Origin: Nitrospirota bacterium
GTDB taxonomy: Bacteria; Nitrospirota; Nitrospiria; Nitrospirales; UBA8639
Assembly: GCA_020348185.1 (NCBI GenBank)
Contig: CP070743.1
Span: 1,462,523-1,468,967 of the forward strand
Length of the DNA stretch: 6,445 nt
Direction of reading: 5' to 3'
The position numbers and the translations under genes are program-made. The first letter of the stretch is position 1, and every line of letters begins with the position of its first letter. Shown in pieces: positions 1 through 5,930 of this stretch. Under the pieces are notes generated by a model, which was not told where the DNA came from, ran no database searches, and saw only the letters and a list, made by a program, of their open reading frames with translations.

Positions 1-668
1 GTAAAGGCGCTTAGAAAGACCGTGCCCGTTGGAGTGGCTTCCGGATAGGCATCGGTGAGCCAGTTATGGAGGAGTGGGAAGGCCGCTTTGACGCCAAAGG
101 CGATAAAGAACAACCAGGCTGCCGTTTCATCCCAACTGATGACATCGAAGGAAACGGACTGGAACTCCCGGCCGTGTATGAGGATACCGACGAGCAGCAG
201 CAGGCCTGATGAGATCTGAATGATCAAATAGCGGAATCCTGCTTGAATCGCTTTTGAGCTTCTTCTAGCCCAGATGAGAAAGACGGAGGTAATAGCCAAA
301 AGTTCCCAAAACACAAAAAGGGTAATCAGATCTCCTGCAAATACTGCCCCAATGGCACTGCCGGCATACAGAAGTCCCACAACATGTTGACTAGTTTCTT
401 TCAGATGGAGAGAGAAGACGATTCCGAGGAAAGCGGCCAGATGAAAAAGATACCCGAACAAGAGACTAAGCCGGTCAATTCGCAGGGGGGTCAGTTGGTA
501 GGAAAAGAGGGTGAGATTCCACGTCATCCCTTCACTCATATGGAGAAGATTGAAAGCCCCGGCCACAGGAATCAGACATAACAGGACCACACGACCCCAA
601 CCGCGAAAGAAAGGGAGAAGCAGCGCTCCAATGAAAAAAAGCACAAACGGTGGAATATCACCGATCAT
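1..668 (-). CDS. Third MrpD/NuoM-like proton antiporter subunit, C-terminal part beyond the left edge
   Basis: An open frame runs from ATG at 668-666 to the left edge without a stop (222 complete codons), so about half of a usual 450-500-residue subunit is visible. It is hydrophobic throughout. Residues 113-129 contain the TM5 motif TLFVFWELLAITS with conserved glutamate E122. Residues 192-222 contain FGVKAAFPLLHNWL followed by DAYPEATPTG, with conserved lysine K194. In this family these two residues form the charged pair of the proton half-channel. The start is chosen because the first helix (about residues 6-21) begins directly after it; the upstream GGGA is only a weak ribosome binding site. 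The gene overlaps the preceding small membrane protein by 11 bases, suggesting coupled translation. The DAYPEATPTG segment differs from the other two MrpD-like subunits in this cluster, so it is a distinct paralogue rather than a recent copy. Family assignment is firm; its exact role in the complex is inferred. Confidence 0.9.
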   Translation of the reverse strand, partial: MIGDIPPFVLFFIGALLLPFFRGWGRVVLLCLIPVAGAFNLLHMSEGMTWNLTLFSYQLTPLRIDRLSLLFGYLFHLAAFLGIVFSLHLKETSQHVVGLLYAGSAIGAVFAGDLITLFVFWELLAITSVFLIWARRSSKAIQAGFRYLIIQISSGLLLLVGILIHGREFQSVSFDVISWDETAAWLFFIAFGVKAAFPLLHNWLTDAYPEATPTGTVFLSAF

Positions 669-921
669 AATAATCTTCCCGACGCATCAAAACTTTTCGA
701 AGTTCTTTGGCCACCAAGACTAAAATGACGCAAGCCACCCACCCGTAGATGGCGTAAAATCCCCAAAGGTGTTCCCACGAGTGCACCATGTGCCGATGCA
801 CGAAAAAGTCTACAAGGAACAGGACGGCGCAGATGATATAAAACCCATAGAGCAGCTTTTTAACATTCCGGGGGTTGTCCCATATCCCGGGAGGTTCAAG
901 AGGATGTGTCTTTTTCTCCAT
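658..921 (-). CDS. Small two-helix membrane protein associated with the antiporter cluster
   Basis: This encodes 87 residues from ATG at 921-919, which has a strong AAGGAG ribosome binding site 7 bases upstream. An in-frame TTG at 954 would add 11 residues, but that stretch lies in repeat-derived sequence and lacks a comparable site, so ATG is preferred. The protein has a polar N-terminus (1-20), a helix at about 22-41, a short histidine-rich turn (H42, H44, H47, H51, with D38 and E50 nearby), a second helix at about 53-71, and a basic/acidic tail ending RREDYYDR. I know no named family for it. Similar small proteins next to mrpD-like genes are familiar to me but functionally uncharacterised. 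Its position directly before, and overlapping, a MrpD-like gene suggests an accessory or assembly subunit of the antiporter. That role is inference; the reading frame and the two helices are seen. Confidence 0.85.
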   Translation of the reverse strand: MEKKTHPLEPPGIWDNPRNVKKLLYGFYIICAVLFLVDFFVHRHMVHSWEHLWGFYAIYGWVACVILVLVAKELRKVLMRREDYYDR

Positions 922-928
922 GTTGGTA

Positions 929-934
929 CTCCTT
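929..934 (-). promoter_or_regulatory. Strong Shine-Dalgarno site deciding the small membrane protein start
   Basis: On the minus strand AAGGAG ends 7 bases before the ATG at 921. It is the clearest ribosome binding site in the left half of the window and argues for ATG 921 over the upstream TTG at 954. It also indicates independent translation initiation after the 303-base gap, unlike the coupled cistrons upstream. Confidence 0.75.
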
Positions 935-983
935 AGTAACCTGAAGAGGTCCAAAGTTTATCGTTCATAGTCTAAGCTTAAAG

Positions 984-1061
984 GGTCCAAAAGGTCGAAG
1001 GGGTCAAAGGGGTCTAAGAGTCACGGAAATTCCAAGTCAAGAAAGTCAAAAAGGTCCAGCA
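984..1061 (+). repeat. Degenerate 9-base tandem repeat array
   Basis: Four in-phase units of consensus GGTCNAARR lie at 984, 993, 1002 and 1011 (for example GGTCGAAGG, GGTCAAAGG, GGTCTAAGA). After a 15-base interruption, three decayed units of the same period follow at 1035, 1044 and 1053 (AGTCAAGAA, AGTCAAAAA, GGTCCAGCA). A further isolated unit, GGTCCAAAG, sits at 948-956, exactly four periods before the array. The same unit recurs at 1136-1171 (inverted) and 5843-5887. The period is a direct reading; any function is unknown. Confidence 0.75.
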
Positions 1062-1135
1062 CTCGCAGACAGGGAAATACGAAACTTTTATAAACCTTGC
1101 GACAGTTTGGCTTTGGGAGTTTCTATTAGTCCAAG

Positions 1136-1171
1136 CCTTCGACCTCTTTAACCCCTTAGACCCTTTCGACC
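1136..1171 (-). repeat. Degenerate 9-base tandem repeat array, inverted relative to 984-1019
   Basis: Read on the minus strand, four contiguous units GGTCGAAAG, GGTCTAAGG, GGTTAAAGA and GGTCGAAGG share the consensus of the other arrays. The block from 1144 to 1171 is the imperfect reverse complement of 993-1020: 24 of 28 positions match by hand alignment. The two arms, separated by 123 bases, could pair into a long stem in the transcript. Confidence 0.75.
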
Positions 1172-1184
1172 CCCTCTTTCTTTC

Positions 1185-1208
1185 AACCCGAAACTAGAAA
1201 CCCGAAAC
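1185..1208 (+). repeat. Short direct repeat AACCCGAAAC, two copies
   Basis: The 10-base motif AACCCGAAAC occurs at 1185-1194 and 1199-1208, a period of 14 bases, just downstream of the stop codon of the second MrpD-like gene. Both copies are exact. It abuts the 9-base array and may belong to the same class of intergenic repeat. Confidence 0.6.
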
Positions 1209-1224
1209 TTTCTTCCATTACCTT

Positions 1225-2685
1225 TTAATTCACAGAAATAATCGTTTCGAGCAGGGCATACAACCCATCTGATCCAAAGAATAAGACCAGGCATCCCACC
1301 GATGTGATCACCAATGCAATCAGGCAAGGCAGTGGGGCTTCTTGCAACCCTTGGCTGACTTTTCCATCTTTGGGCTGGTTGAAAAACGCTCGAACGGGAA
1401 TCGGCAGCAGATAGGCGATGTTTAAGAGGGCACTCAACAGTAACACCCCCAACAAGGGGATCTGCTGAGCTTCGAGGGTGCCGAGCGCAAGATACCATTT
1501 GCTCCACATCCCCCCCATCGGCGGAAGACCGATCACGCTCAGGCATCCAATGAGGAAAGCCAGCATCGTAACGGGCATCGCACGTCCGATCCCATTCATG
1601 TCACTAATTTCTGTTTTATGCGCGGCCACCATGATGGCCCCAGCGCCGAAAAATAATGTGATTTTGCCAAAAGCATGCATGGCAATATGCATACCGCTTC
1701 CGATCACACCCCACGCATTGGCCAACAAGGCCCCCAATATGACATAGGACAGCTGGCTAATCGTCGAGTAGGCCAACCGGGCTTTGAGATTATCCTTTGT
1801 CATGGCGATCAAGGATGCCACGACGATCGTGATCCCCGCCAGATAAAGAATCCAGGGGCGGGAACCAACCTGGCTCAAGAGATCGAGTCCAAAAATATAG
1901 ACGCAGACCTTGAGAATGGTGAAGACCCCGGCTTTGACCACGGCGACGGCATGGAGTAAGGCACTCACCGGAGTTGGGGCGACCATGGCTGCGGGAAGCC
2001 AACGGTGAAAAGGCATCAATGCAGCTTTGCCGATTCCCAGTATATACAACACAAACAGGACACTGATGACCGTTGAAGACGCCTTTCCGTCGAGTATGCC
2101 CCCCGGCGTGAAATCTAGGGTTCCAGCTAAGACCCAGGTCCAAATGATGGCCACTAATTGAAGCCCGATTGATGTGAAGAGGAGGAGGCCCAGGTAAAGC
2201 CGACCGGCTCGCTTGGCCTCCTCTGTTCCTGCATGGGTGACCAGGGGATAGGTGGAAAGGGTCAACGTTTCGTAAAACACGAATAACGTGAACATATTGC
2301 CGGCAAAAGCGACGCCCATCGCACTGGCGATGGCGATGGCAAAGCAGACGTAAAAACGGGTCTGATGAAGTTCGTGATGGCCACGCATGTACCCAATTGA
2401 ATAGATTGAGGTCACGATCCAGAGGAAGCTCGCGATGAGCGCAAACAACATACCGAGCGGTTCTACCTCCAGAGCGAGGGGAAGATCAGGCACCGGTGTC
2501 AGAATCACGAAGCCGGGTCGACCACCATGAAGGAGGTCCGGAAGGAGCTGGGTTACGAGTAAGAACAAAGATCCCGCTGTTATGAGGGTGATCGTTTCCC
2601 GTACATTGGGAGAATGACCGGTGAGTCCGATCAAGACGGCGCCAGCTAAGGGAACGAGAATAGCCAGAAAAGGGATCGTGTCCAT
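1225..2685 (-). CDS. Second MrpD/NuoL-M-like proton antiporter subunit
   Basis: This encodes 486 residues, the usual length for a MrpD/NuoN-type subunit, with about 14 predicted membrane helices. YSIGYM (95-100) is typical of NuoL/NuoM-like proteins. The TM5 motif FTLFVFYETLTLSTYPL carries conserved glutamate E139. GIGKAALMPFHRWLP carries K220, and the APTPVSALLHAVAVVKAG segment (236-253) carries H245 and K251. NLKARLAYSTISQLSY (299-314) and GGMWSKWYLA with K396 complete the set of channel residues. The start ATG overlaps the mrpD stop by one base (TAATG), so translation is probably coupled. Because MrpA is split in this cluster and its C-terminal half is a separate gene, this protein or the third D-like protein may occupy the place of the MrpA N-terminal domain; that is inference. 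Family identity is firm, but the choice between the names MrpD, MrpA-N and NuoM is not. Confidence 0.93.
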   Translation of the reverse strand: MDTIPFLAILVPLAGAVLIGLTGHSPNVRETITLITAGSLFLLVTQLLPDLLHGGRPGFVILTPVPDLPLALEVEPLGMLFALIASFLWIVTSIYSIGYMRGHHELHQTRFYVCFAIAIASAMGVAFAGNMFTLFVFYETLTLSTYPLVTHAGTEEAKRAGRLYLGLLLFTSIGLQLVAIIWTWVLAGTLDFTPGGILDGKASSTVISVLFVLYILGIGKAALMPFHRWLPAAMVAPTPVSALLHAVAVVKAGVFTILKVCVYIFGLDLLSQVGSRPWILYLAGITIVVASLIAMTKDNLKARLAYSTISQLSYVILGALLANAWGVIGSGMHIAMHAFGKITLFFGAGAIMVAAHKTEISDMNGIGRAMPVTMLAFLIGCLSVIGLPPMGGMWSKWYLALGTLEAQQIPLLGVLLLSALLNIAYLLPIPVRAFFNQPKDGKVSQGLQEAPLPCLIALVITSVGCLVLFFGSDGLYALLETIISVN

Positions 2686-4166
2686 TATGGGCTGCGTTCC
2701 ATCAGGAAACGAGCGGCTTGATCTGCGGTTCCGATCGTCAAGGAAGTTTCAACTCCAAAATACAGCGTGGTGCCAATTAAGATCCATGTCGGAATCAGCA
2801 TCGAGAGTGGGGCTTCTTGAACCGAAGGACTCTCCTGGGGAGTTGGACGAAAGTACGCCACTTCGACGACCCGCCAGATATAGACCAATGCCAGGAGGGA
2901 ACCAAGGAGTATTCCCGCCACAACCAACCAATATCCCTTTTCAATGGCCCCAAGAACCAGATACCATTTGCTCATAAAGCCAACCGTCAATGGTACTCCA
3001 ATCAGCCCAAGGCCTCCAACGACAAATGCGGCCATGGTCCATGGCATCCGTTTCCCAATTCCATTGAGTTGTTGAATATTCACGGACCCAATCTGATACA
3101 TCACGCACCCCATCACCATAAATAAGCCACCCTTCATGATGGCGTGATTGAAGAGATGTAATATGCCGGCCGTGAGTCCGGTGACTGAGGCCATGCCAAT
3201 CCCCAACAGCATATAGCCAATTTGCGCGACGCTGGAATAGGCGAGCAATCGCTTGACGTTGGTCTGAAAAATCGCCACAGTCGAGGCGCCGAGTACCCCT
3301 GCAAGACCTAAGGTCAGAAGAATCGTCCCGACCGGCAGGGTTTCAAACACGAAAGGCACTCCAAAGATAGTGAAGAAGAAGCGAACGAACACATAGACCG
3401 CCACTTTGGTCGCGGTTGCTGCGAGGAAGACGGTGACGACGGAGGGGGCATAGGTATAGGCATTGGGTAACCAGAGGTGAAGGGGAAACATGGCCAACTT
3501 GAGCCCGATGCCGACTGTTAAGAAACCGAAAGCCGCCAAGACCGTTCTCGTGTGGAGGACCTTGGGAAGGCGCGCCCCGAGATCAGCCATATTGAGGGTG
3601 CCGGTCATCATGTAAAGCAACCCAACGCCGATGACAAAGAAAGTCGCACCGATGGAACCCATAATCAGATATTGATAGGCTGCAGTGAGGGCGCGCCGAT
3701 CTTTCCCCAGACTAATCAAGACATAAGACGACAGAGAGGAAATTTCGAGGAAGACAAAGAGATTGAAGGCATCGCCGGTAATGACGATGCCCAATAAACC
3801 GGTCAGGCATAACAGGAACGCCGCGTAGAAAAGCGGGATTTGATTTTCAGGAATATCCTTCGTCACGCTCTCACGAGCAAACGGCATCACAATAGCACTG
3901 ATGCTGGAGACGATGAGCAGGAGAAACCCGTTGAGCACGTCAACGCGATACTCAATGCCCCAGGGGGCCGCCCAGTCACCCAGCGCATACGAAAGAGGGC
4001 CCGTTGTCAGGACCTGACTCAACAGGAGTCCTGCTACCACTAAGGTGCTCCAACACACCAATAACGTGAAGCCCCAGACGATCGCTCGGTGCCGAATGAG
4101 TACGCAAAGGGGTGCCGCAATCAGCGGGATGACAACTTGTAAGGCGGGAAGGTTGGCAAGAATCAC
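2685..4166 (-). CDS. mrpD: Na+/H+ antiporter subunit D (MrpD/MnhD)
   Basis: This encodes 493 residues, matching the usual MrpD length, as an integral membrane protein with about 14 helices. It is homologous to the proton-translocating subunits of complex I. Visible channel residues are E141 in LFVFLEISSLSSYVLIS, K223 in GLKLAMFPLHLWLPNAY, K254 in ATKVAVYVFVRFFF, the HLFNHAIMKGGLF segment (337-349), and K400 in GFMSKWYL. E141 and K223 correspond to the glutamate and lysine known to be essential in characterised MrpD proteins. The start is GTG at 4166-4164, which overlaps the mrpC stop (GTGA). No other in-frame Met would keep the first helix (about residues 8-24), so GTG is well supported despite a weak ribosome binding site. 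Its position directly after mrpC, as in nearly all mrp operons, identifies it as the orthologous D subunit rather than one of the extra paralogues. Confidence 0.95.
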   Translation of the reverse strand: MILANLPALQVVIPLIAAPLCVLIRHRAIVWGFTLLVCWSTLVVAGLLLSQVLTTGPLSYALGDWAAPWGIEYRVDVLNGFLLLIVSSISAIVMPFARESVTKDIPENQIPLFYAAFLLCLTGLLGIVITGDAFNLFVFLEISSLSSYVLISLGKDRRALTAAYQYLIMGSIGATFFVIGVGLLYMMTGTLNMADLGARLPKVLHTRTVLAAFGFLTVGIGLKLAMFPLHLWLPNAYTYAPSVVTVFLAATATKVAVYVFVRFFFTIFGVPFVFETLPVGTILLTLGLAGVLGASTVAIFQTNVKRLLAYSSVAQIGYMLLGIGMASVTGLTAGILHLFNHAIMKGGLFMVMGCVMYQIGSVNIQQLNGIGKRMPWTMAAFVVGGLGLIGVPLTVGFMSKWYLVLGAIEKGYWLVVAGILLGSLLALVYIWRVVEVAYFRPTPQESPSVQEAPLSMLIPTWILIGTTLYFGVETSLTIGTADQAARFLMERSP

Positions 4167-4516
4167 GAGAGGGTATCGGCCTTCACAATCTCGTCTTCTT
4201 CTATGGTGCCGTAGGCTTCCTTGATGCGGACGGCTAAAGCCAAACCCAAGGCGGCGGTCGCGACACCGACAACGATTGCGGTAAGAATCAGGACGTGGGG
4301 CAGGGGATTGGAATATCGCGTGAAGCCTTCACTGATAATTGGGGCCGTTCCTCCTCCAACTTTTCCCATGGAAATGTAGAGGATGAACACCGAAGTCTGA
4401 AAGACATTCAGGCCAATAATTTTTTTGACTAAGTTGCCGTGCGCAATGACCATATAGAAACCCGCCATCATGAGCACAATCACGATCCAGTAGTTGTAAA
4501 GACCAAAAGCCCACAT
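4163..4516 (-). CDS. mrpC: Na+/H+ antiporter subunit C (MrpC/MnhC, NuoK-like)
   Basis: This encodes 117 residues, typical for MrpC, the Mrp counterpart of complex I subunit NuoK. There are three predicted helices at about 8-25, 33-50 and 72-96. NLVKKIIGLNVFQTSV (28-43) and NPLPHVLILTAIVVGVAT (70-87) are the family signatures. The charged tail (RIKEAYGTIEEDE) faces the cytoplasm in related proteins. The ATG lies two bases after the mrpB stop, and the mrpD GTG overlaps this stop by four bases. There is only a poor ribosome binding site, so initiation probably depends on ribosomes finishing mrpB. In the Mrp complex this subunit links the B and D subunits. The identification is firm. Confidence 0.95.
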   Translation of the reverse strand: MWAFGLYNYWIVIVLMMAGFYMVIAHGNLVKKIIGLNVFQTSVFILYISMGKVGGGTAPIISEGFTRYSNPLPHVLILTAIVVGVATAALGLALAVRIKEAYGTIEEDEIVKADTLS

Positions 4517-4518
4517 GA

Positions 4519-4935
4519 TTAGGATTTGCGTCCTGCAAAGGCAAAGAAAATGGTCATCATGACCGATGCCACCGTGATAAAGACCCCAAGCTCGACCAGG
4601 AGAATCCCCAGATGCTGGCCGTGAACGGGGTCATGCGCCAGGACATTGTAATTCAAATATTTTCCGTTGAGGGCGATGCCGGCAAGCCCGACGGTTGCGT
4701 AAAGGAGGACGCCGACGGCAATGCCTATTCGCAGTATGGTAGGTGAAAATACTTTTAAGGCGGTCTCGACCCCAAAAACCAATCCATACAGGATGAGGCC
4801 CGCTCCAAAAATCACCCCGGCTTGAAATCCACCGCCAGGTCCAAAATCGCCATGGAACTGAACGTAGAGGGCGAACAGCAGAATAAACGGAATCATGAGT
4901 TTCGCCATGACCCGTAGCACCGGATTGTGGGTCAT
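4519..4935 (-). CDS. mrpB: Na+/H+ antiporter subunit B (MrpB/MnhB)
   Basis: This encodes 138 residues with four predicted membrane helices, the normal size of MrpB. The diagnostic HGxxxPGGGFQAG motif is present as HGDFGPGGGFQAG at residues 28-40. The C-terminal half has the conserved GKYLNYN stretch (91-97) and LGILLVELGVFITVASVM (109-126). The ATG overlaps the upstream stop as ATGA, and a GGGGGA ribosome binding site lies 5 bases upstream (4941-4946). MrpB is an essential membrane subunit of the antiporter, contacting the MrpA C-terminal region and MrpC. The Mbh counterpart is MbhF. Confidence 0.95.
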   Translation of the reverse strand: MTHNPVLRVMAKLMIPFILLFALYVQFHGDFGPGGGFQAGVIFGAGLILYGLVFGVETALKVFSPTILRIGIAVGVLLYATVGLAGIALNGKYLNYNVLAHDPVHGQHLGILLVELGVFITVASVMMTIFFAFAGRKS

Positions 4936-5474
4936 GCCGTTCCCCCTGGTTTTCTTTGTCCTAATCCCAACAAGATGATCACGCCTAATCCAGCCGTGAA
5001 AATGACCGTGGTTTCGCCAAGGGTGTCGTATCCTCGATAACTGGCAAGAACAGCGGTTACCACATTGGGAACACCTGTCTCAATTGGGGTATCTCTTAAG
5101 TATTTGGGAGCGACATGCTGGTGAACCGGTGCCTGGGGATCTTCAAAGGCCGGCATGTCTAACGTTCCGTATATCAGGGCTGCCCCTGTAAAGAGGACGA
5201 TTAAAAGAGGGATCATGGTGTGACGACCCGAAATCTTTTCTTCCGTGCCGGTGAGGGCAAGGGTGCCGATCATCAGAACCGTGGTAATGCCTGCACCCAC
5301 GGCAGCCTCCGTAAACGCCACATCAACCGCATCCAGAACAACAAATAAGACAGCGGATAACAAACTATAAATCCCGGACAACATGGCCACGGCAAACAAA
5401 TTCCTCAACCGGGTCATGGCCAATGCGACGACCGCTAAAAAGCCAAGCAAGATAAAATCAACGAATTCAGCCAT
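4932..5474 (-). CDS. Stand-alone MrpA C-terminal protein (DUF4040/MbhD plus MbhE-like domains)
   Basis: This encodes 180 residues from ATG 5474. A TTG at 5480 that overlaps the mrpG stop would add two residues; neither start has a good ribosome binding site. Two fused domains are seen. Residues 1-76 form a DUF4040/MbhD-type unit of three helices with DVAFTEAAVGAGITT (51-65). Residues 85-172 form an MbhE/MrpA C-terminal unit with NVVTAVLASYRGYDTLGE (137-154) and a final helix. In classical Mrp these domains are fused to the end of the large MrpA protein; in Pyrococcus Mbh they are separate MbhD and MbhE genes. Here they are one protein lacking the NuoL-like N-terminal antiporter domain. An intermediate loop rich in Pro and His (108-128) separates the domains. 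The gene lies between mrpG and mrpB, the same place as mbhD-mbhE in Mbh operons. Such proteins are often annotated loosely as subunit B or MbhE. Confidence 0.9.
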   Translation of the reverse strand: MAEFVDFILLGFLAVVALAMTRLRNLFAVAMLSGIYSLLSAVLFVVLDAVDVAFTEAAVGAGITTVLMIGTLALTGTEEKISGRHTMIPLLIVLFTGAALIYGTLDMPAFEDPQAPVHQHVAPKYLRDTPIETGVPNVVTAVLASYRGYDTLGETTVIFTAGLGVIILLGLGQRKPGGTA

Positions 5475-5476
5475 GA

Positions 5477-5794
5477 TCAACGTTTGAGGGATTGTCCTGT
5501 GAGCGGTCTCAGGTTTCCATGGAGAGCCGATTTGGCTAATGCATGGGTTGCCGTGGGAGTTGTGAGCAACAGGAAGGCAAGGATCATCATAAGTTTCACG
5601 GAAATGAGGTTGAATCCAGCCTGGAACATTAAGCCAATGAGAATCAAGGCTGCCCCCAGGGTATCCGTGATTCCGGCAGGGTGGAGACGCGAAAAGAAGT
5701 CGGGGAACCGCATAAGGCCGATCCCGCCGCTAACGGCAAAGAATGAACCAAGGAGCAAGCAAATCCAACTCAAAATGTTAAGCAGTTCGCCCAT
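5477..5794 (-). CDS. mrpG: Na+/H+ antiporter subunit G (MrpG/MnhG)
   Basis: This encodes 105 residues with three predicted helices at about 6-27, 43-60 and 64-80. The MnhG/PhaG signature is clear: GLMRFPDFFSRLHPAGITDT (residues 26-45) and LTTPTATHALAKSA (77-90). The start is ATG 5794 with GGAG eight bases upstream (5803-5806). MrpG packs with E and F at the membrane edge of the complex and is needed for assembly and activity in characterised Mrp systems. The gene follows mrpF after a 136-base gap carrying repeats, and its stop overlaps or abuts the next start. Confidence 0.94.
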   Translation of the reverse strand: MGELLNILSWICLLLGSFFAVSGGIGLMRFPDFFSRLHPAGITDTLGAALILIGLMFQAGFNLISVKLMMILAFLLLTTPTATHALAKSALHGNLRPLTGQSLKR

Positions 5795-5802
5795 TAAGAA
5801 TT

Positions 5803-5806
5803 CTCC
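5803..5806 (-). promoter_or_regulatory. Ribosome binding site of mrpG
   Basis: On the minus strand CGGAGAATTCTTA precedes the ATG at 5794, placing GGAG at an 8-base spacing. It allows mrpG to be initiated independently of mrpF, from which it is separated by the repeat-bearing gap. Confidence 0.6.
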
Positions 5807-5842
5807 GGTTTATGGCTCAAATGTTAACATCAAATATTAGGG

Positions 5843-5887
5843 GGTGGAAAAGGTCAAAGAGGTTGAAGGGGTCGAAGAGGTCAAATT
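5843..5887 (+). repeat. Degenerate 9-base tandem repeat array between mrpF and mrpG
   Basis: Five contiguous in-phase units are GGTGGAAAA, GGTCAAAGA, GGTTGAAGG, GGTCGAAGA and GGTCAAATT. They share the consensus of the arrays at 984-1019 and 1136-1171. Directly after them, 5888-5917 holds inverted relatives (for example TTTTAGACC at 5909-5917). It fills most of the mrpF-mrpG gap of 136 bases. Confidence 0.75.
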
Positions 5888-5899
5888 TGACTTTTCCAC
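5844..5899 (-). other. Potential hairpin in the mrpF-mrpG gap
   Basis: The segment GTGGAAAAGGTCAA (5844-5857) can pair with TTGACTTTTCCAC (5887-5899) with one bulged base, leaving a loop of 29 bases. Within it GTCAAATTTGAC (5880-5891) is a perfect 12-base palindrome that would compete. No U-tract follows, so this is not a standard terminator. It might affect stability or polarity of the transcript between the E-F and G-to-D parts of the operon. Confidence 0.45.
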
Positions 5900-5930
5900 T
5901 CTTTTGACTTTTAGACCATCTGGAAGCCCA

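Larger units (their letters stand above)
922..1224. other. 303-base intergenic region with repeat tracts, no gene
   Basis: This gap separates the second MrpD-like gene (stop TAA at 1227-1225) from the small membrane protein. It holds two arrays of a 9-base unit in opposite orientation (984-1019 and 1136-1171), a decayed stretch of the same unit at 1035-1061, and a duplicated AACCCGAAAC motif (1185-1208). The only frame across its right part is an out-of-frame shadow of the neighbouring gene. There is no U-tract after a compact GC-rich stem, so no standard intrinsic terminator is visible. No convincing -35/-10 pair was found for the downstream genes, although TTGAC-like hexamers occur as part of the repeats. 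Whether transcription reads through is unknown. Confidence 0.7.

Noticed and set aside
384..723. Plus-strand frames of 65 and 70 residues over the third MrpD-like gene
   Set aside because: They are antisense shadows of a clear coding frame with conserved motifs and show no recognisable domain or ribosome binding site.
658..954. Longer form of the small membrane protein starting at TTG 954
   Set aside because: The extra 11 residues come from repeat-like sequence, and the ATG at 921 has a strong AAGGAG site at ideal spacing.
957..1060. Sigma-70 promoter formed by TTGAC-like hexamers before the small protein
   Set aside because: The TTGAC hexamers are part of the 9-base repeat and no -10 box lies at proper spacing; the best combination had a spacer of about 15 or 26 bases.
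1144..1171. Intrinsic terminator after the second MrpD-like gene
   Set aside because: The only partner arm is 123 bases away and no U-tract follows, so it does not meet the usual terminator pattern.
984..1171. CRISPR array
   Set aside because: The units are 9 bases, contiguous, degenerate and without unique spacers, which does not fit a CRISPR repeat-spacer pattern.
1148..1546. A 132-residue minus-strand frame overlapping the end of the second MrpD-like gene
   Set aside because: It lies out of frame over a well-supported membrane protein, has no family resemblance or membrane pattern, and its end runs into the repeat tract.
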